Source: JAMOAD01 sp023621955 (GTDB lineage Bacteria > Acidobacteriota > Aminicenantia > JAMOAD01). Taken from it: a stretch of DNA of 41,683 nucleotides. A program made the translations under genes and the position numbers. The stretch is taken from positions 1 to 41,683 of the forward strand of contig DAONEM010000018.1 in assembly GCA_035403085.1 (NCBI GenBank), given 5' to 3'. Shown in pieces: positions 7,897 to 16,605 of this stretch; within the stretch, counting starts at the first letter, position 1; the number at the start of each line of letters is the position of its first letter. Below the pieces are notes generated by a model. That model saw only the letters and a program-made list of their open reading frames with translations. It made no database searches and was not told where the DNA came from.

Positions 7897-7914
7897 ATGT
7901 TAAAATCTTAACAT
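7897..7914. promoter_or_regulatory. Perfect palindrome (candidate operator, Rex-box shape) over a -10 and start codon
   Basis: ATGTTAAAATCTTAACAT is a perfect inverted repeat with 7-bp arms and a 4-nt centre. It matches the TGTTAA-N4-TTAACA shape of Rex operators described in Gram-positive bacteria. It covers the extended -10 (TGT then TAAAAT at 7901-7906) and the first two bases of the ATG at 7913. A bound repressor would block transcription of the ACT-domain gene and possibly influence the divergent lysine operon. Rex is encoded in this window at 17122, but the pairing is an inference. Confidence 0.5.
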
Positions 7915-8578
7915 GGTAACGATTCCCGAAGCCGTGGAACGGCACATCCGCCTCTCCCCCCTCTTGGAGGAGGCTCTCAGAGAAGAGCTGATCAACCTCT
8001 CCGCCTTGGCGCGAAAGCTGATCCCTCCCCTGGAAGAGGAACTTTTAAAGCCCGTCGGCGAGGGAGCCGTCATCATGGCCTTGAGGCGTCTCTCAAAGCG
8101 TCTTCAAGAGACCTTCCCAGAGCCAAACCGTTTCTGCGGCCTCAATTTCGGATCCATGACCCTGCGGTCCCCTATCGTCGAGTTCACCTTCGCTTCCTCG
8201 TCCTCCCTCCTCTCCAAGCAGAAGCAACTCTTACACCGGCTGGGGGAGAGGAGAGACCTCTTCCTCACCCTGACCCAGGGGGTCAGAGAGGTGACGATTC
8301 TCCTGAGCGCCCCCTGGGAGGAGACGGCCTTGGAAATCTTCGCGGGAGAGAGGTTGATCTCTACGCTGAAGAACCTCTCGGCCGTGACGATTCAGCTCTC
8401 CCCGGACGCGGTCTGGACGCCGGGAGTCCACTACACCCTTCTCAAGGAGCTTGCCTGGGATCGAATCAACGTTGTCGAGGTCGTCTCGACGCTGAACGAA
8501 TTCACCATTCTCCTGCAGGAAGATCAGGTGGAAAGAGCCTTCGCAAGGCTGAAGGCGGTTCTGAATAAACGTTCATAA
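7913..8578 (+). CDS. ACT-domain-containing protein, possible lysine-pathway regulator
   Basis: This 221-residue protein resembles a poorly characterised family of stand-alone ACT-domain proteins. The N-terminal part is helical and DNA-binding-like (REELINLSALARKLIP, then VGEGAVIMALRRLSKRL). The C-terminal 70 residues (NVVEVVSTLNEFTILLQ and onward) look like the effector-binding ACT domain of aspartokinases, which often binds lysine or another amino acid. No catalytic motif is visible. It has no Shine-Dalgarno site, and a -10 element ends 6 nt before the ATG, so the mRNA is probably leaderless. Its divergence from the lysine operon makes it a candidate amino-acid-responsive regulator. That role is inferred. 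Confidence 0.7.
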   Translation: MVTIPEAVERHIRLSPLLEEALREELINLSALARKLIPPLEEELLKPVGEGAVIMALRRLSKRLQETFPEPNRFCGLNFGSMTLRSPIVEFTFASSSSLLSKQKQLLHRLGERRDLFLTLTQGVREVTILLSAPWEETALEIFAGERLISTLKNLSAVTIQLSPDAVWTPGVHYTLLKELAWDRINVVEVVSTLNEFTILLQEDQVERAFARLKAVLNKRS

Positions 8579-8590
8579 GGAGAAAGAAGG

Positions 8591-9331
8591 ATGGACACCC
8601 CCGCTCCCCATCTCTATACAGACCTCGCTTCCTGGTGGCCGCTCATCTCCCCGCCCGAGGATTACGCCGAGGAGGCGGAGGAGTTTATCCGAATCTTGAC
8701 GGAGGGAAACCCTCTCCCGGTGAAGAGAGTCCTGGAGCTGGGAAGCGGTGGAGGGCACAACGCCTACCACATGAAGCGGCGTTTCCGCATGACCCTGGCC
8801 GATCTCTCCCCCGCCATGGTGGAGTGCAGCCGCAGGCTCAACCCCCTCTGCGAGCACATCGTGGCGGACATGAGAACCCTCAGGCTCGACCGCCCCTTCG
8901 ACGCGGTCTTCCTCCATGATGCGGTGGGCCACATGGTCGAGGGACGGGACCTTCGGGATGTCCTGATCACCGCCGCCCTCCACCTGAAACCCGGGGGCAG
9001 AGTGCTCATTGCCCCGGATTCGGTTCAAGAGAGTTTTCAGGAGGAGACGAACCTGGGGGGAACAGACCGAGGGGAACGGGGGGTCCGCTTCCTGGAGTGG
9101 CGTTTCGATCCGGACCCGAAGGATCATCGGATCACCGTCGCCCTCTCCTACTCCTTCCGGGAGGGAGAGAGGGTTACCTTCTCCCAGGACACCTTCCCGC
9201 TGGGCCTCTTCCCCTCGTCAGAGTGGCTTGAGCTCCTGGAGGAGACGGGTTTCGCCTCCCAGATCGTCCTCTCCACGCTCCCCTCTACGGGAGAGGAGAG
9301 AATCCTCTTCCTAGGGACTCTCCGGGAGTAG
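8591..9331 (+). CDS. Class I SAM-dependent methyltransferase
   Basis: This 246-residue protein has the Rossmann-like methyltransferase fold. RVLELGSGGGHNAYHM is motif I for SAM binding (residues about 46-61), LADLSPAMVECSR contains the acidic motif II, and FDAVFLHDAVGHM and LKPGGRVLI are motifs IV and V. It starts 12 nt after the ACT-domain gene with AAGGAGAAAG, so the two are co-transcribed. The substrate is unknown. The methyltransferase type resembles small-molecule methyltransferases rather than rRNA enzymes. Confidence 0.85.
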   Translation: MDTPAPHLYTDLASWWPLISPPEDYAEEAEEFIRILTEGNPLPVKRVLELGSGGGHNAYHMKRRFRMTLADLSPAMVECSRRLNPLCEHIVADMRTLRLDRPFDAVFLHDAVGHMVEGRDLRDVLITAALHLKPGGRVLIAPDSVQESFQEETNLGGTDRGERGVRFLEWRFDPDPKDHRITVALSYSFREGERVTFSQDTFPLGLFPSSEWLELLEETGFASQIVLSTLPSTGEERILFLGTLRE

Positions 9332-9342
9332 GCCCTCTTCGG

Positions 9343-9660
9343 TCAAGATCGAATCATCGTCAAGAGCATCTTGAACCTCTTGACCGCCCTCAGGGCATGG
9401 GGCTGATCGGCGGGCATGACGATGACCTCCCCCTGTTTCAGGAGGAAGGGTTTTCCGGAGATCCGAATCTCCACCTCACCGTCCAGTACCTGAACCAAGG
9501 CATCGAAGGGGGCCGTGTGCTCACTGAGACTCTGCCCCAAGTCAAAAGAGAAGAGAGTCACCGTTCCAACGCTTTTCTCGACGAGAGTCTTGCTGATAAC
9601 CGCGTCCTTTTGGTAATCCACCATCTCCGACAGATTCGCGACAACTGCGTGGTCCATCAT
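9343..9660 (-). CDS. Small single-domain cupin protein
   Basis: This 105-residue protein is a single cupin_2 barrel. The two cupin motifs are visible: SEHTAPFDALVQVLDGEVEI (motif 1 with metal-ligand His and Glu) and GEVIVMPADQPHAL (motif 2 with His). It starts at tandem ATGs behind GAGGAGGAGAG. Such small cupins bind a metal and may be sugar, auxin-like or stress-response proteins, and no specific function can be assigned. It is convergent with the methyltransferase, with only 11 nt between them. Confidence 0.8.
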   Translation of the reverse strand: MMDHAVVANLSEMVDYQKDAVISKTLVEKSVGTVTLFSFDLGQSLSEHTAPFDALVQVLDGEVEIRISGKPFLLKQGEVIVMPADQPHALRAVKRFKMLLTMIRS

Positions 9661-9719
9661 CTCTCCTCCTCTTGAAACCTTTTGCTTTACTCGTCTCTAG
9701 TTGAGTACAATCCCCTGCT

Positions 9720-9738
9720 CCCTCTCATGTCGAGAGGG
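9720..9738 (-). terminator. Hairpin after the rex-hyd operon
   Basis: A 7-bp GC-rich inverted repeat (CCCTCTC/GAGAGGG) with a 5-nt loop lies directly after the stop codon of the phosphatase gene. It lacks a run of T after the stem, so intrinsic termination is only possible, not assured. Confidence 0.4.
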
Positions 9739-9739
9739 G

Positions 9740-10891
9740 TCACAGCTCCCGCAAGACCACCAGTTTCCCTTGATTTCTGAGCTTCTCCGCCAGGAGGGGA
9801 AGAATGGTCTGCCTGGGGAGTATCCCCCTCTGAAGAAAGGAGAGGTCCCCGTGGGCGACGTTCCGGCTGCCGCCTACCCAGAAGTAGATTCGATCCGCTT
9901 CCCTGAGGAGGTTGCAGAGCCGGGAGACCCCACTCTCGGGTTCGTACTCCTCGGGGTCGGCCTCCAGAATGTTGTAGGCCTGGTTGAGGGTCACCGCTCC
10001 CTCGGTGACGAGGTCGATTCCCTCGATGTAGTACTTGGGAGGAGCGATCAGGCTCGAAGGGTTGCTCTCGATGGAGACCGGTTTGCCCACGACCCGGGAG
10101 ACGATGTCCGAGGTTGTCGCCCCGCAGACAGCCCTCAGACCCTCTTTCGCCATGAACTCCTTCACCACCCTGTAGTCGTCGGCAGGGTCGGCCGGCGGCC
10201 CTGTCAAGACATGAAGGGTGCGACCTCTTCGGGCCTGAAGCAAGAGAACCGTGGCGTCGTCCCGGAAACGGTTCTTGGAGATCTCGAAGGCTTTCTTACA
10301 GATCCTCTCCGGAAGCTCCGGGAAACTCTTACCGTCCACAAGCTCGTCGTTGATGAAACGGGTCACCCCTTCGGAGCCCCATCCGGTTCTCCACCCGTTC
10401 TCAAGGCCGGCCTGGACGATGCCGTCGCTGGTCAGGAGGATCCCCTCCCGATCGTCCAAATAGGCGTTGACTTCCGCCACCACTTCGCTTCCCAGGGTCT
10501 CCGTCCTCGCGGGGATCACGCTGCAGTGCCTGTTGATTCCGATGAAGAGAGGGGGGGGCATCTCGTAGGTCAGGATCGTGGTCTCCCCTCTGGGCAAGAC
10601 CCGAAGCACCGTGAAAACAGCGTAAGGGTGTTCGCTCCCACGGATCTCGTGCATGCTCTCGACCACCCGCCCGAAGGCCTGACGGAGGGAGAAGCCGAGA
10701 CGAAGAAGCTCCTGAAGCCTGGAAGTGCAGAGAATCGCGGCCACATGGGCCTTCACACCGGAACCGATCCCGTCGCTGAGGATAATGGTCGTATGCTCCA
10801 GGGTCCTCTCGACGGCGTAGTAGTCGCCGCAGGGGGCGAACTCCCTCTTGGAATACTGTTGGGCGAAGAGATCCAAATAGAGGACCGACAA
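9740..10891 (-). CDS. SpoIIE/PP2C-type serine phosphatase linked to sensory hydrogenase
   Basis: This 383-residue protein has a SpoIIE-like PP2C phosphatase domain in residues 1 to about 200. ILSDGIGSG and the later LLTSDGIVQAG supply the metal-binding aspartates. The remaining 180 residues form a domain I do not recognise, containing a CGATTSDIVSR segment. The start is a TTG that abuts the HydS stop, with GGAGGG just before it. PP2C phosphatases are commonly encoded beside group C sensory [FeFe]-hydrogenases, so I infer that HydS output is passed to phosphoprotein signalling through this enzyme. Its target protein is not visible in the window. Confidence 0.82.
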   Translation of the reverse strand: MSVLYLDLFAQQYSKREFAPCGDYYAVERTLEHTTIILSDGIGSGVKAHVAAILCTSRLQELLRLGFSLRQAFGRVVESMHEIRGSEHPYAVFTVLRVLPRGETTILTYEMPPPLFIGINRHCSVIPARTETLGSEVVAEVNAYLDDREGILLTSDGIVQAGLENGWRTGWGSEGVTRFINDELVDGKSFPELPERICKKAFEISKNRFRDDATVLLLQARRGRTLHVLTGPPADPADDYRVVKEFMAKEGLRAVCGATTSDIVSRVVGKPVSIESNPSSLIAPPKYYIEGIDLVTEGAVTLNQAYNILEADPEEYEPESGVSRLCNLLREADRIYFWVGGSRNVAHGDLSFLQRGILPRQTILPLLAEKLRNQGKLVVLREL

Positions 10892-12646
10892 TCAACCCTC
10901 CTTCCGGGTCTTGCTCTCCTCCACTCTCTTGTCGCCGGCGATCTGGAGGAGCTTTCGAACAAGGTCTTCCCCCTGGGCCGTGCTCTCCCCTAGAAATTGA
11001 GCGATCTTCTCGGCCATTCGGGTCTGATGCTCTAACAACTCTTTCGCCTGAACAACGGCCTGGGTCTTGATCTCTTCGAGCTTCTTCTGACTGGTCTGGG
11101 CCCTGGTGATATCCACGAAGATTCCGACATACTGCTTCGCTTCGGGAAGGGCATAGAGAATCTCGTGGCAGATGAGGCTGTAACTCTTGTGGCTGACCGT
11201 CGCCTCCACCTTGTCGGCGATACCGGAGGCGAGGTTTTCGAAGGGTTCCGGGTCCATCAGGTAGGAGATGGGCTTGCCCAGAACCGCGTCGGAGCACATG
11301 AAGAAGTGGCGGAAAGCCTCGTTCATACTCAGAATCGAGAGATGTTCGTCCAGGATGACAAGACCGTTGGGCGAGGTTTCGATGATCCGGTCGGTCCGTC
11401 GCTCCGCCAACCTTCTCATGGCGGGGATGCACATCTCTGGCTCCGCGAGCCCCCGAATCACGGCGATGGCCTTGTCCCGACAGCTGTCGTAGCCACAGGC
11501 GCCGCAGTTGAGCTGATCTTCGGGCCGCCCCTTCCCCGTCTTTTCCAGCATCTCCCGGATCTTCATCTCCGGGATCTCCTCGCTCTCTATGGGGTGGGGC
11601 CTGTACTCGGTCTGAAGGTCTTCGGGCAGAAGTTCTACCCTCTTCCCCTGGGGTATGCTCTCCTTGGTATACTCCAGGAGGGCCTGCCTTCTCGTGATCG
11701 ATGAGCCCGCGTCCTTCTTGGGGAGGCCGGGACCGTTCAGACACCCTTGTGAGCAGAAGAGGGGCTCCACGAAGATCGGACGATCCCTCTGTTCGATATC
11801 GTTGAAGAGTTCCTTGAGCTCCTCGTATCCGCTCACGGCGATCCTCTCAACGTCGAAGCCTTCGCTTCCCCAGGAGGCCGTCTTCATGAGCCCCCCGGAC
11901 ATGGCGAAGAGCCTCGCCTGGAGATCGGGGCTCTCGTCGAAGAGACTCTCTTCGCAGTGGGCCAGATCGATCTTCTCCCGTTCCATCCAACTCTTCAACT
12001 CCTCGAAGGTCAGGACAACGTCGACGGAGCGGTTGACCAACTCTTTCTGGGCCTCATACTTCTTGGCCAGACAAGGTCCGATGAAGACAACCTTCCATTC
12101 CGGGCCCAACCGCCGCTTCAAGGAACGGGCATGGGCGATCATAGGGGAGGCGTAGGGAATCAAACGGGAGACCAAGTCGGGCCGGTAGCTCTCCACGTAG
12201 TTCACCACCACGGGACAAGCGGTCGCGAAATTGGCCTTCTTGGGATGGGCGAGAGCCCACTCCTTGCAGGAGAGAGCGACAGGATAGGCGCCGACCGCCG
12301 TCTCTGCAACATAGGCGAAGCCCATCTTGCGTAGGGCAGAAGGAAGGCGCTTACGCCCCCAGTCCGGCCAGAGTCCGGCGAAGGAGGGGGCCAGAGTAAC
12401 GGCGCACTTGGCCCCTCCCTCCCGAACAGTTTCTATGGCACGTTCAATATCGTTTCGGTAATTCTTCGCACCCTGGGGGCACTCACGAACACACCTTCCG
12501 CAGGCGATGCAGAGTCTCTCCTCGACGAAGGCCTGCCCTCCGCGAACGCGGATGGCCTTGACGGGACAGACCCGAAGGCATCTGTAACAGTCCCGGCAAC
12601 GGGCCCTATCGGTGAAGATAATCTGTCCTGGGTTCGGCTGTATCAT
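10892..12646 (-). CDS. hydS: Sensory [FeFe]-hydrogenase with PAS domain (HydS, group C)
   Basis: This 584-residue protein has two [4Fe-4S] ferredoxin motifs (Cys17-27 and Cys46-56) and an H-cluster domain with ligand cysteines at 144, 192, 298 and 302 (TACP, GPCLAKK, FCSQGC). A four-Cys Fe-S motif follows at 381-406 (CGACGYDSC and a later Cys). A PAS domain at about 420-515 and a C-terminal coiled coil complete it. The proton-transfer Cys of catalytic enzymes is replaced by Ala143, as in the Thermotoga maritima sensory enzyme HydS. It should therefore act as a slow H2 or redox sensor rather than a bulk catalyst. It follows hydA by 30 nt in the rex operon. Confidence 0.9.
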   Translation of the reverse strand: MIQPNPGQIIFTDRARCRDCYRCLRVCPVKAIRVRGGQAFVEERLCIACGRCVRECPQGAKNYRNDIERAIETVREGGAKCAVTLAPSFAGLWPDWGRKRLPSALRKMGFAYVAETAVGAYPVALSCKEWALAHPKKANFATACPVVVNYVESYRPDLVSRLIPYASPMIAHARSLKRRLGPEWKVVFIGPCLAKKYEAQKELVNRSVDVVLTFEELKSWMEREKIDLAHCEESLFDESPDLQARLFAMSGGLMKTASWGSEGFDVERIAVSGYEELKELFNDIEQRDRPIFVEPLFCSQGCLNGPGLPKKDAGSSITRRQALLEYTKESIPQGKRVELLPEDLQTEYRPHPIESEEIPEMKIREMLEKTGKGRPEDQLNCGACGYDSCRDKAIAVIRGLAEPEMCIPAMRRLAERRTDRIIETSPNGLVILDEHLSILSMNEAFRHFFMCSDAVLGKPISYLMDPEPFENLASGIADKVEATVSHKSYSLICHEILYALPEAKQYVGIFVDITRAQTSQKKLEEIKTQAVVQAKELLEHQTRMAEKIAQFLGESTAQGEDLVRKLLQIAGDKRVEESKTRKEG

Positions 12647-12676
12647 GGCTCCCCGGGTTAAATTTCTTCTATTGTA

Positions 12677-14707
12677 TCACTCCGCCTTGCTCGCCGTCAC
12701 TCCACAACGCGCCAATTCCGCGTCCAAGGCACGACAAGCCTTTTCAAAGGTACAATCGTTGATCAGGGTATCCCCGACCCGAACGACCGGAGCGCTCTTA
12801 CAGTTTTCGAAGCAGAAAGCGGCCTTGGCTTCGACATAAGCCTCCAAGCCACGGCTCTCGATGTGGTGGAAGAGGTTTCTCAGAATATCCTGAGAGCCCT
12901 TCACGTAGCAGTTGGTCCCTACGCAGACTCCGATCTCCACCTTCTTGTTCTCGCCGCCCTCAACCAGCACCATCCCTTCGTCGTTGATTCTCTTCCGGCT
13001 GTAGTAGTGGGTATGGAGCAGGTGGTGGGCCTTCTCCCCTCCGACTTCACCGAGGAACTTCTTGTAGGTGTCGACGATGTAGGGGTTGTCCTGAGACTTG
13101 TGCAGCTGGAGGGATTTGTCTACTTCGTAGAGGCTCTCGGCACGGCGGCGGATGGTCTCCCTGTTGTATGTGACAGGCTGACCGGCTCCGTTGACGCAAC
13201 CTCCGGGACACGCCATGACTTCGATGAGGGCGTAAGGGCTCTCCCCCTTCTTAGCGGCCTCGGCGACCTTCCGGGCATTGGCCAAACCGTAGACGATAGC
13301 GATCTTCACCTTCTCGTCGCCCAGGGCGATCTCGACCTCACGGATTCCCTCTTCTCCTCTGGTTTCGAGGAAATCGACGGAATCCAGCTTCACCCCGGTA
13401 ACCTTTTCGGAAACGAAGCGAAGGACGGCCTCGGTAACGCCTCCGGAGCTTCCGAAGATTACTCCGGCGCCGGTCTTGAAACCGAAGGGCATATCGAGAG
13501 ATTCAGGTTTCAGTTCCTTGAAGCGGATTCCCGCCTGTTCGACCATACGCCCGAGCTCCTGGGCGGTCAGCACGAAATCCACGTCCGCCTCTCCGTTGAC
13601 GACGAACTCGGGGCGACGGGCCTCGAACTTCTTCGCCGTACAGGGCATGAGGGAGACAACCACCAGGTTCTTCCTGTCCACCTTGAGCATCTCGGGTAGC
13701 ACGGCTTTGGCCAGGGAGCCGAACATCTGCTGGGGGGAACGGCAAGTGGAAAGGTTGGGCAACAACTCCGGGAAGTACTGCTCCGCGAACTTGACCCACC
13801 CCGGGCAGCAGGAGGTAAACTGGGGAAGTTTCTCCCCTTTAGTCTTGCGAACGATGAACTCCGAAGCCTCCTCGATGACCGTCAGGTCAGCGGTGAAGGA
13901 TGTATCGTAGATCTTATCGAAACCGAGCTTCTTGAGGGCGGCCACGATCTGGCCGGTGGTGATGCTCCCCCCTTCCATGCCGAAGTATTCGCCGACGCTG
14001 ACCCTTGTGGCTGGGGCCATCTGGACGACCACCGTTTTCTCGGGGTTGTCCAAGGCCTTCCAAACCTCTTCGATCTCTGAGCGCGGGACCAAGGCTCCGG
14101 TGGGGCAGACTCGAGCGCACTGACCGCAGTTGATGCACTCCACGTCGGCCAGTTTCTTCCCGAAGGCGGGAACGACCTTGGCCTTGGAGCCGCGGAAGGC
14201 GAAATCCAAGGCTCCTACACTCTGAACCTCCGAGCAGAAGCGGACGCAGTCACCGCAGAGCACGCACTTGCCGGGATCCCTTACCAGAGCCAAGGAGGAA
14301 CAATCTTTCTCGCCCGCCGGATGGGTGGAGTGGAAGCGGACCTTCTCGATCCCCATCCTCTTGGCCAGACTCTGGAGCTGACAGCTTCCGGTCTTGGGGC
14401 AGGTCGTGCAATTCTGGTCATGGTTGGCCAAAAGGAGTTCAACGTTGACCCTCCTGATCTTGCGGATGTTGGGGGTGTTGGTGAGTACCTTGATCCCCGC
14501 TTCCGGAGGGATGGAGCAGGAGGCGACCAGGCCCCTGCCCTCGATCTCTACGAGGCAGAGACGACAGGCCCCGTAAATGCTGAGCTCAGAATGGTAACAG
14601 AAGGTCGGGATATCGATTCCCGCCTTACGGATCACTTCGAGCAGGTTCCGTTCGCCCTCTATGGCGACCTCCCTGCCGTCTATCCAAAGACTCTTCTTCT
14701 CGTCCAT
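12677..14707 (-). CDS. hydA: [FeFe]-hydrogenase catalytic subunit with extra C-terminal [2Fe-2S] domain
   Basis: This 676-residue subunit produces or oxidises H2 at the H-cluster. In order it has an N-terminal [2Fe-2S] domain (Cys37, 48, 51, 64) and the His-Cys [4Fe-4S] motif (His96, Cys100, 103, 109). Two [4Fe-4S] motifs follow (Cys148-158 and 191-201), then the H-cluster domain with TSCCPGW (Cys300, 301), MPCTAKK (Cys356) and MACPGGC (Cys500, 504). The last 90 residues form a thioredoxin-like [2Fe-2S] domain (Cys595, 600, 632, 636), as in Thermotoga-type trimeric bifurcating hydrogenases. With HydB and HydC it likely couples NADH and reduced ferredoxin to H2. Confidence 0.95.
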   Translation of the reverse strand: MDEKKSLWIDGREVAIEGERNLLEVIRKAGIDIPTFCYHSELSIYGACRLCLVEIEGRGLVASCSIPPEAGIKVLTNTPNIRKIRRVNVELLLANHDQNCTTCPKTGSCQLQSLAKRMGIEKVRFHSTHPAGEKDCSSLALVRDPGKCVLCGDCVRFCSEVQSVGALDFAFRGSKAKVVPAFGKKLADVECINCGQCARVCPTGALVPRSEIEEVWKALDNPEKTVVVQMAPATRVSVGEYFGMEGGSITTGQIVAALKKLGFDKIYDTSFTADLTVIEEASEFIVRKTKGEKLPQFTSCCPGWVKFAEQYFPELLPNLSTCRSPQQMFGSLAKAVLPEMLKVDRKNLVVVSLMPCTAKKFEARRPEFVVNGEADVDFVLTAQELGRMVEQAGIRFKELKPESLDMPFGFKTGAGVIFGSSGGVTEAVLRFVSEKVTGVKLDSVDFLETRGEEGIREVEIALGDEKVKIAIVYGLANARKVAEAAKKGESPYALIEVMACPGGCVNGAGQPVTYNRETIRRRAESLYEVDKSLQLHKSQDNPYIVDTYKKFLGEVGGEKAHHLLHTHYYSRKRINDEGMVLVEGGENKKVEIGVCVGTNCYVKGSQDILRNLFHHIESRGLEAYVEAKAAFCFENCKSAPVVRVGDTLINDCTFEKACRALDAELARCGVTASKAE

Positions 14708-14718
14708 GGGCTTCCTCC

Positions 14719-16605
14719 TTATTTAATGGCCTTGAACTTACAGACTTCGACGCAGGTCCCGCAACGGATGCACTTGTCAGGATCGATCTTGAACGGTTTC
14801 TTCAACTCTCCCGAGATCGCACCGACCGGGCACTTCTTCGAGCAGAGGGAGCACCCCTTGCAGACGTTCGGATCGATCTCCGGAGCGGAGAGAGCCTTAC
14901 ACTGTCTGGTGGGGCACTTCTTCTGGAGCACGTGGGCTTCATACTCGGCCCTAAAGTTCTTCAGCGTCGAGAGAACCGGGTTTGGAGCGGTTTTGCCGAG
15001 ACCACAGAGGGAGGCTTGGTTCACCGCCCAGGCGACATCCTCGAGTAGGTCGAGGGTCTCCATGGTGGCGCGCCCTTCGATGATGTCATCCAGGAGAGCC
15101 AACATCTGCTTGGTCCCCTCACGGCAGGGAACGCACTTACCGCAGGATTCGTTCTGGGTAAACTGCATGAAGAACCTCGCGATCTGCACGATGCAGGTGT
15201 CCTTGTTCATGACCACCAGACCGCCCGAACCTATCATGGCGCCCACAGTCTTAACCGTGTCAAAATCCAAGGGAAGGTCGAGATGCTCTTCGGTGAGGCA
15301 CCCTCCCGAGGGGCCTCCGATCTGAACGGCCTTGAAACCTTCGCCGTCGACCTCTCCCTTCTTGTTGGTGACTCCACCCCCGATATGGTGAACGATCTCC
15401 CTCAGTGAGGTCCCCAGGGGGACTTCGATCAGGCCGGTGTTGGCGACATGACCGGTGAGGGCGAAGGTCTTCGTTCCAGGAGATTTTTCGGTTCCCAGTT
15501 TCTTGAAGGCGGCGGCTCCCATCCTCAGGATCAGGGGAACCGTGGCCAGGGTCTCGACGTTGTTGATCACCGTCGGCTTACCCCACAAACCTTTCTGCGC
15601 CGGGAAGGGCGGCTTGGGCAGAGGCATTCCCCGATTCCCTTCGATGGAGCTCATCAGGGCCGTCTCTTCGCCGCACACGAAGGCGCCGGCGCCCTCCATC
15701 ACGTGAATCCTACAGGAATAGGAGGTTCCAAAGATGTTATCCCCTAGGATACCTCTCTTTTCAGCCTCTGCCACAGCCTTTCTCATCCGGGCAACCGCGA
15801 GAGGATACTCCGTACGAACATAGACATACCCCTCGTCTGCTCCGATTCCCCGGGCGGCAATCATGATCCCCTCGACAACGCTGTGGGGATTCCCTTCCAT
15901 GACGCTTCTATCCATGAAGGCGCCGGGGTCTCCCTCGTCGCCGTTACAGATCACATACTTCTTGTCGGAGATCTCCTTGCGCGCGAACTCCCACTTGCGG
16001 CCGGTCGGAAAGCCTCCGCCACCACGTCCCCTTAAACCGGAGAAGAGGACCTCTTCGCAGACGACCTGGGGGGTCATCTTCTTGAAAGCCTTCTCGGCCC
16101 CTTCGTACCCGCCGTTGGCGATGTATTCGGCGATATCCTCGGGATCGATCTTACCGCACAGGTCGAGGGTGAAACGGTGCTGTCTCTTGTAGAAGGGGAT
16201 CTCCCCCTGACCCTTGCAGAGTTTTCCCGTGGCGGGATCCTTGTCAAGGAGACGGTCAATAAGCTCACCCTTGAGGATGGTTCTCTCCACGATCTCTTGG
16301 GCGTCCTCTTTCTTGACTTTTACGTAGAGAATTCCATCGGGCTCGACGGCCACGAGGGGTCCCATCTGGCAAAAGCCTTGACAGCCGCTGTGGGAAAGGT
16401 GAACACCCTTACCGTCTCCCTCTTTTCTCAGTTCTACGGCCACAGGGATTCCGCGGCTCTCCAGAACCTCCTTGAGAGCTTCGTAAACCTTCATGGAGCC
16501 GTTGGCGAGGCATCCGGTTCCGGCGCAGATGATGATCCTCCGGGGGTAGGAGCCTGCGAGTTTCTGATAGTCTCGGGCGATTTTTTCTCTGTCAAAGAGC
16601 TCCAT
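14719..16605 (-). CDS. hydB: Trimeric hydrogenase subunit HydB (NuoF-like, NADH/FMN)
   Basis: This 628-residue flavoprotein subunit is where NAD(H) binds. It has an N-terminal thioredoxin-like [2Fe-2S] domain (Cys27, 32, 75, 79), then the NuoF core with GLRGRGGGGFPTG for NADH/FMN and CNGDEGDPGAFMDR. A [4Fe-4S] site ESCGKCVPCREGT follows. Two C-terminal [4Fe-4S] ferredoxin motifs end the protein (CKGCSLCSKKC and CIRCGTCVEVC). The ATG at 16605 was chosen because AGAAGGAGG precedes it; this gives a 14-nt overlap with hydC. The composition matches electron-bifurcating HydB. Confidence 0.94.
   Translation of the reverse strand: MELFDREKIARDYQKLAGSYPRRIIICAGTGCLANGSMKVYEALKEVLESRGIPVAVELRKEGDGKGVHLSHSGCQGFCQMGPLVAVEPDGILYVKVKKEDAQEIVERTILKGELIDRLLDKDPATGKLCKGQGEIPFYKRQHRFTLDLCGKIDPEDIAEYIANGGYEGAEKAFKKMTPQVVCEEVLFSGLRGRGGGGFPTGRKWEFARKEISDKKYVICNGDEGDPGAFMDRSVMEGNPHSVVEGIMIAARGIGADEGYVYVRTEYPLAVARMRKAVAEAEKRGILGDNIFGTSYSCRIHVMEGAGAFVCGEETALMSSIEGNRGMPLPKPPFPAQKGLWGKPTVINNVETLATVPLILRMGAAAFKKLGTEKSPGTKTFALTGHVANTGLIEVPLGTSLREIVHHIGGGVTNKKGEVDGEGFKAVQIGGPSGGCLTEEHLDLPLDFDTVKTVGAMIGSGGLVVMNKDTCIVQIARFFMQFTQNESCGKCVPCREGTKQMLALLDDIIEGRATMETLDLLEDVAWAVNQASLCGLGKTAPNPVLSTLKNFRAEYEAHVLQKKCPTRQCKALSAPEIDPNVCKGCSLCSKKCPVGAISGELKKPFKIDPDKCIRCGTCVEVCKFKAIK

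Noticed and set aside
9701..10993. 430-codon plus-strand frame opposite the phosphatase
   Set aside because: It is an antisense shadow spanning the end of hydS and the whole phosphatase gene, with no recognisable domain.
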